From CAYVCG01 sp964449985 (GTDB taxonomy: Bacteria > Bacillota > Clostridia > Lachnospirales > WRAX01), in contig CAYVCG010000046.1 of NCBI GenBank assembly GCA_964449985.1, forward strand, positions 1 through 15,963: a stretch of DNA of 15,963 nucleotides. Direction: 5' to 3'. Position numbers and translations under genes: made by a program. The notes under the pieces are model-generated. The model saw only the letters and a list, made by a program, of their open reading frames with translations. It searched no databases and was not told the DNA's origin. Numbering within the stretch: the first letter of the stretch is position 1; each line of letters begins with the position of its first letter. This document shows positions 13,634-15,963 of this stretch, piece after piece.

Positions 13634-14472
13634 CAGAAAAGCCCTCCCAAATCCTTCGAGAATTTTCTGTAGAGGTTAACGAAAAATAAAACAATAATTA
13701 ACATAACAATGGCTAAGGCTCCACCGAACGGCCAGTTTCTTGCTGTTGTAAACTGGTCTCTTATAAGATTGCCCAGCAGCATTGTTTTTGCTCCGCCAAG
13801 CAAATCCGAAATAAAGAACAGACCGACAGCAGGGATGAAAACAAGCGTAAATCCGGCAAAAATACCAGGCAGGGTCAGCGGCAGGGTTATATTAAAAAAT
13901 GTTTTTATTCTGCTTGCCCCCAGATCGTATGAGGCTTCTAGCAGCGATTTGTCAAGCTTTTCCACTGCATTGTAAATCGGCAGAATCATAAACGGCAACA
14001 ACATATATATCGTTGCCACCAAAACGGTTATATAGTTATTCATAAGCTGCAACGGTTCATTAATAACGCCAATCCACATAAGCAATGAATTTATTACGCC
14101 GATGGGCTGGAGCAATATAATCCAACCGTATGTGCGTAGCAAGCTGCTGGTCCAAAATGGTATCATAACTAGCAAAACAACAAAAAATCTAAACTTCTTA
14201 TTAAGTTTTGCAACAAAATATGCAAATGGATAACCAACAAGCAGGGAAAACAAAGATGTGGTCAGAGCAATGACTATTGAAAATATAAACACTTTGAAAT
14301 ATGTGGCTGAAAAGATGCGGGAATAGTTATCGAGTGTGAATTCAAAAACAACATTCCCGCTTGGTTCTCTAGTCAAAAAGCTAAGACCAAACACATAAAT
14401 AAGCGGGCATAATATAAAAATAGCAATCCAGCAAAATAAAATCAAAGATATAGGAGAGAGTGTCTTTCGCAA
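13633..14472 (-). CDS. potB: Spermidine/putrescine ABC transporter permease PotB
   Basis: Partner permease of PotC. The 279-residue protein has about six membrane segments and the EAA loop EASYDLGASRIKTFFNITLPLTLPGIFAG (about 180-208). The block MIPFWTSSLLRTYGWIILL (about 98-116) is typical of PotB/PotH. The start is TTG 14472, supported by GGGGGAG (14486-14480) with 7 bases between. The potA stop is 2 bases upstream and potC overlaps downstream, so the four genes are translated as a tightly packed operon. Confidence 0.93.
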   Translation of the reverse strand: MRKTLSPISLILFCWIAIFILCPLIYVFGLSFLTREPSGNVVFEFTLDNYSRIFSATYFKVFIFSIVIALTTSLFSLLVGYPFAYFVAKLNKKFRFFVVLLVMIPFWTSSLLRTYGWIILLQPIGVINSLLMWIGVINEPLQLMNNYITVLVATIYMLLPFMILPIYNAVEKLDKSLLEASYDLGASRIKTFFNITLPLTLPGIFAGFTLVFIPAVGLFFISDLLGGAKTMLLGNLIRDQFTTARNWPFGGALAIVMLIIVLFFVNLYRKFSKDLGGLF

Positions 14473-14474
14473 TT

Positions 14475-15566
14475 TTAAGCTCCCCCTTTTTTTATTAGTA
14501 TTCCATTATCGGGGTTAAAGCATAAGAACACGCTGTCACCGCTGTTCCATTCGCAAACAGATTTATATTCCAGAATTTTAATTATGAAATCGCCTTCAAG
14601 CTCCACAGACGTCTTGATTTTTGATCCCGCGTATGTCGATTCCAAAACCGTTCCTTTTAGGCAACGCTCGCCAAGCTTTGTTTGCGAAACAGAGATGCAA
14701 TCATTGTTTATTGAAAGAAATGCAGCTTCTCCTGGATTATAAACATCTCCGGTGTTTGGTGATGCCAAAAGTCTTGCGCCGTTGAAATCAACGTAATACT
14801 TATTATTTGAAGGCTCTATAATAGAAACGTCTAAAATATTTTTTTCGCCGACGAATTGGGCAACGAATTTCGTTCTGGGTTTTTCATAGATTTCTTTTGG
14901 TGTACCAATTTGGTCTATAACGCCCTCGTTCATAATTATTATTCTGTCAGACATATTTAGAGCTTCGTCCTGATCATGGGTTACATAAATGAATGTTACG
15001 CCTGTCTGGCGCTGTAGCTGCTTTAATTCGGATTGCATATGTTGCCTTAGCTTTAAATCAAGAGCGCCAAGGGGTTCGTCCAAAAGAATAATATCCGGGT
15101 TATTAATAAGCGCACGCGCTATAGCGATTCTTTGGCGTTGGCCTCCGCTTATCTGATCAGGCATACGTTTTTCAAAGCCTTCCATTTTTACAAGCGCAAG
15201 CATTTCTTTTATTCGTGTTTTTATTAGGGCTTTATCAATTTTTTTGATTTTTGGGCCGTATGCAATATTGTCATACACGTTCATATGAGGGAACAGAGCA
15301 TAGTTTTGAAACACAGTGTTGACGTTTCTTTCATTTGGCTCTGTATTTGTTATATCGTGGCCGTTTAAAATAACACTTCCCCCATCTACTGTTTCAAGAC
15401 CGGCAATTATTCGAAGAGTTGTTGTTTTGCCGCAGCCAGACGGGCCTAACAGCGTAATAAATTCACCTTTTTTTATATCTAAAGATATTCCTCTTAAAAT
15501 TTCTGTTATTCCAAATCTTTTTTCTATATTTTTCAAAGACAGTATAGTCTCCTGCAATGCTTTCAC
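14475..15566 (-). CDS. potA: Spermidine/putrescine ABC transporter ATP-binding protein PotA
   Basis: The ATPase that powers polyamine import by PotBCD. The protein (up to 363 residues) has Walker A GPSGCGKTT (41-49), Q-loop FQNYALFPHMNVYDNIAYG (86-104), signature ISGGQRQRIAIARAL (139-153), Walker B IILLDEP (159-165), D-loop GALD and H-loop His197 (YVTHDQDEAL). A C-terminal TOBE-like regulatory domain (about 240-360) follows. The motif spelling and gene context point to the CUT1/Pot subfamily. The start is uncertain: the longest frame begins with GTG 15566, but GAAGG (15572-15568) is only 1 base from it. A TTG three codons later (15557) lies 10 bases from that site and may be the real start. 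Confidence 0.94.
   Translation of the reverse strand: MKALQETILSLKNIEKRFGITEILRGISLDIKKGEFITLLGPSGCGKTTTLRIIAGLETVDGGSVILNGHDITNTEPNERNVNTVFQNYALFPHMNVYDNIAYGPKIKKIDKALIKTRIKEMLALVKMEGFEKRMPDQISGGQRQRIAIARALINNPDIILLDEPLGALDLKLRQHMQSELKQLQRQTGVTFIYVTHDQDEALNMSDRIIIMNEGVIDQIGTPKEIYEKPRTKFVAQFVGEKNILDVSIIEPSNNKYYVDFNGARLLASPNTGDVYNPGEAAFLSINNDCISVSQTKLGERCLKGTVLESTYAGSKIKTSVELEGDFIIKILEYKSVCEWNSGDSVFLCFNPDNGILIKKGGA
14480..14486 (-). promoter_or_regulatory. Ribosome binding site of the potB TTG start
   Basis: GGGGGAG at the end of potA, then CTTAAAA (7 bases), then TTG. It supports the non-ATG start of potB. Confidence 0.7.
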
Positions 15567-15589
15567 ACCTTCTCGTTTCTATTAATGCT

Positions 15590-15725
15590 TGTGATAATCA
15601 AGATTATGTAATTATTATAGTTTAACATTTATAATAAAAAATGTATATAATAATTTTTATTGTTGTACGGGCAACAATTATACTTTATATTTATGGATAT
15701 TACAGTATAGTTAAAAATAGTAGAA
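15590..15725 (-). promoter_or_regulatory. AT-rich potA upstream region with operator-like palindrome
   Basis: This region upstream of potA holds a perfect inverted repeat, ATTGTTG (15659-15665) and CAACAAT (15672-15678), with a 6-base centre. It overlaps two possible sigma-A promoters on the minus strand. One has TATAAT at 15682-15677 with a poor -35. The other is TTGCCC, 16 bases, TATTAT, whose -35 lies within the repeat. A palindrome overlapping promoter elements suggests a repressor site for the pot operon, but neither promoter is strong and the regulator is unknown. Confidence 0.4.
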
Positions 15726-15727
15726 AT

Positions 15728-15762
15728 AAAAAAAGGGCAAGAAGATGTTATCTCCAAGACCC
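15728..15762 (-). terminator. Intrinsic terminator after the tRNA genes
   Basis: On the minus strand GGGT...GGAGAT, loop AAC, ATCTTC...GCCC forms a stem of about 10 pairs with a small internal loop. It is followed by seven T (15734-15728). It lies about 40 bases past tRNA-Gly, so it most likely ends the tRNA transcript and separates it from potABCD. Confidence 0.7.
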
Positions 15763-15803
15763 AGTCAGCTGTTGTTTATAATATAAATTATTTAAGCAAT
15801 CAA

Positions 15804-15874
15804 AGCGGGTGAAGGGAATCGAACCCTCGTGTTCAGCTTGGAAGGCTGACGTTCTACCATTGAACTACACCCGC
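15804..15874 (-). tRNA. tRNA-Gly (anticodon UCC)
   Basis: A 71-base cloverleaf: acceptor GCGGGTG/CACCCGC, D-arm GTTC...GAAC, anticodon stem TCAGC/GCTGA with loop CTTCCAA (anticodon TCC), and T-arm GAGGG-TTCGATT-CCCTT. The discriminator base is T, as expected for glycine. The 3' CCA is not encoded. Confidence 0.97.
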
Positions 15875-15887
15875 ATAAAGTAGATTA

Positions 15888-15960
<73 letters not shown>

Positions 15961-15963
15961 GCA

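Overview
This window is a stretch of low-GC chromosome from an endospore-forming member of the Firmicutes, most likely class Clostridia. The evidence is spoIVB (sporulation peptidase), an Asp23/Gls24-family gene, argR/ahrC beside recN, tRNA genes without an encoded CCA end, strong GGAGG-type ribosome binding sites and frequent TTG/GTG starts. Every gene, including both tRNAs, is on the minus strand, so transcription runs from high to low coordinates. One run of exactly 100 N (2914-3013) inside recN marks an assembly gap.

Read in the direction of transcription, the window opens with tRNA-Phe(GAA) and tRNA-Gly(UCC) (15960-15804) and their terminator. An AT-rich promoter/operator region follows, then a tightly coupled potABCD spermidine/putrescine importer operon (15566-11802). 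A good extended -10 promoter (11758-11731) then starts a long housekeeping block: asp23-like gene, hairpin spacer, nusB, xseA, xseB, ispA, divergent PAP2 (DUF212) gene, dxs, tlyA, nadK, argR, recN. These are mostly separated by 0-40 bases or overlap. spoIVB comes next, after a 142-base spacer with promoter-like sequence. The last part (720-320) holds a small head-to-head repeat, a near-consensus sigma-A promoter, an L20-type attenuator leader and the 5' part of infC, which begins with the rare start codon ATT and runs off the window.

The central block follows the order known from Bacillus subtilis (yqhY-nusB-folD-xseA-xseB-ispA-dxs-yqxC-ahrC-recN-spoIVB-spo0A). It differs in lacking folD and in having nadK and a DUF212 gene inserted. 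Both flanks also differ: potABCD sits upstream, and infC rather than spo0A sits downstream of spoIVB. The block joins isoprenoid precursor synthesis (dxs, ispA), DNA repair (xseAB, recN), RNA-level control (nusB, tlyA), NADP supply (nadK), arginine regulation (argR) and late sporulation signalling (spoIVB).

I found no mobile element, CRISPR array, defence system or clearly new gene family. The more interesting signals are small: the infC ATT start with its attenuator, paired intergenic repeats, a 12-bp tandem repeat inside ispA, a long hairpin between asp23 and nusB, an operator-like palindrome before potA, and the synteny breaks.
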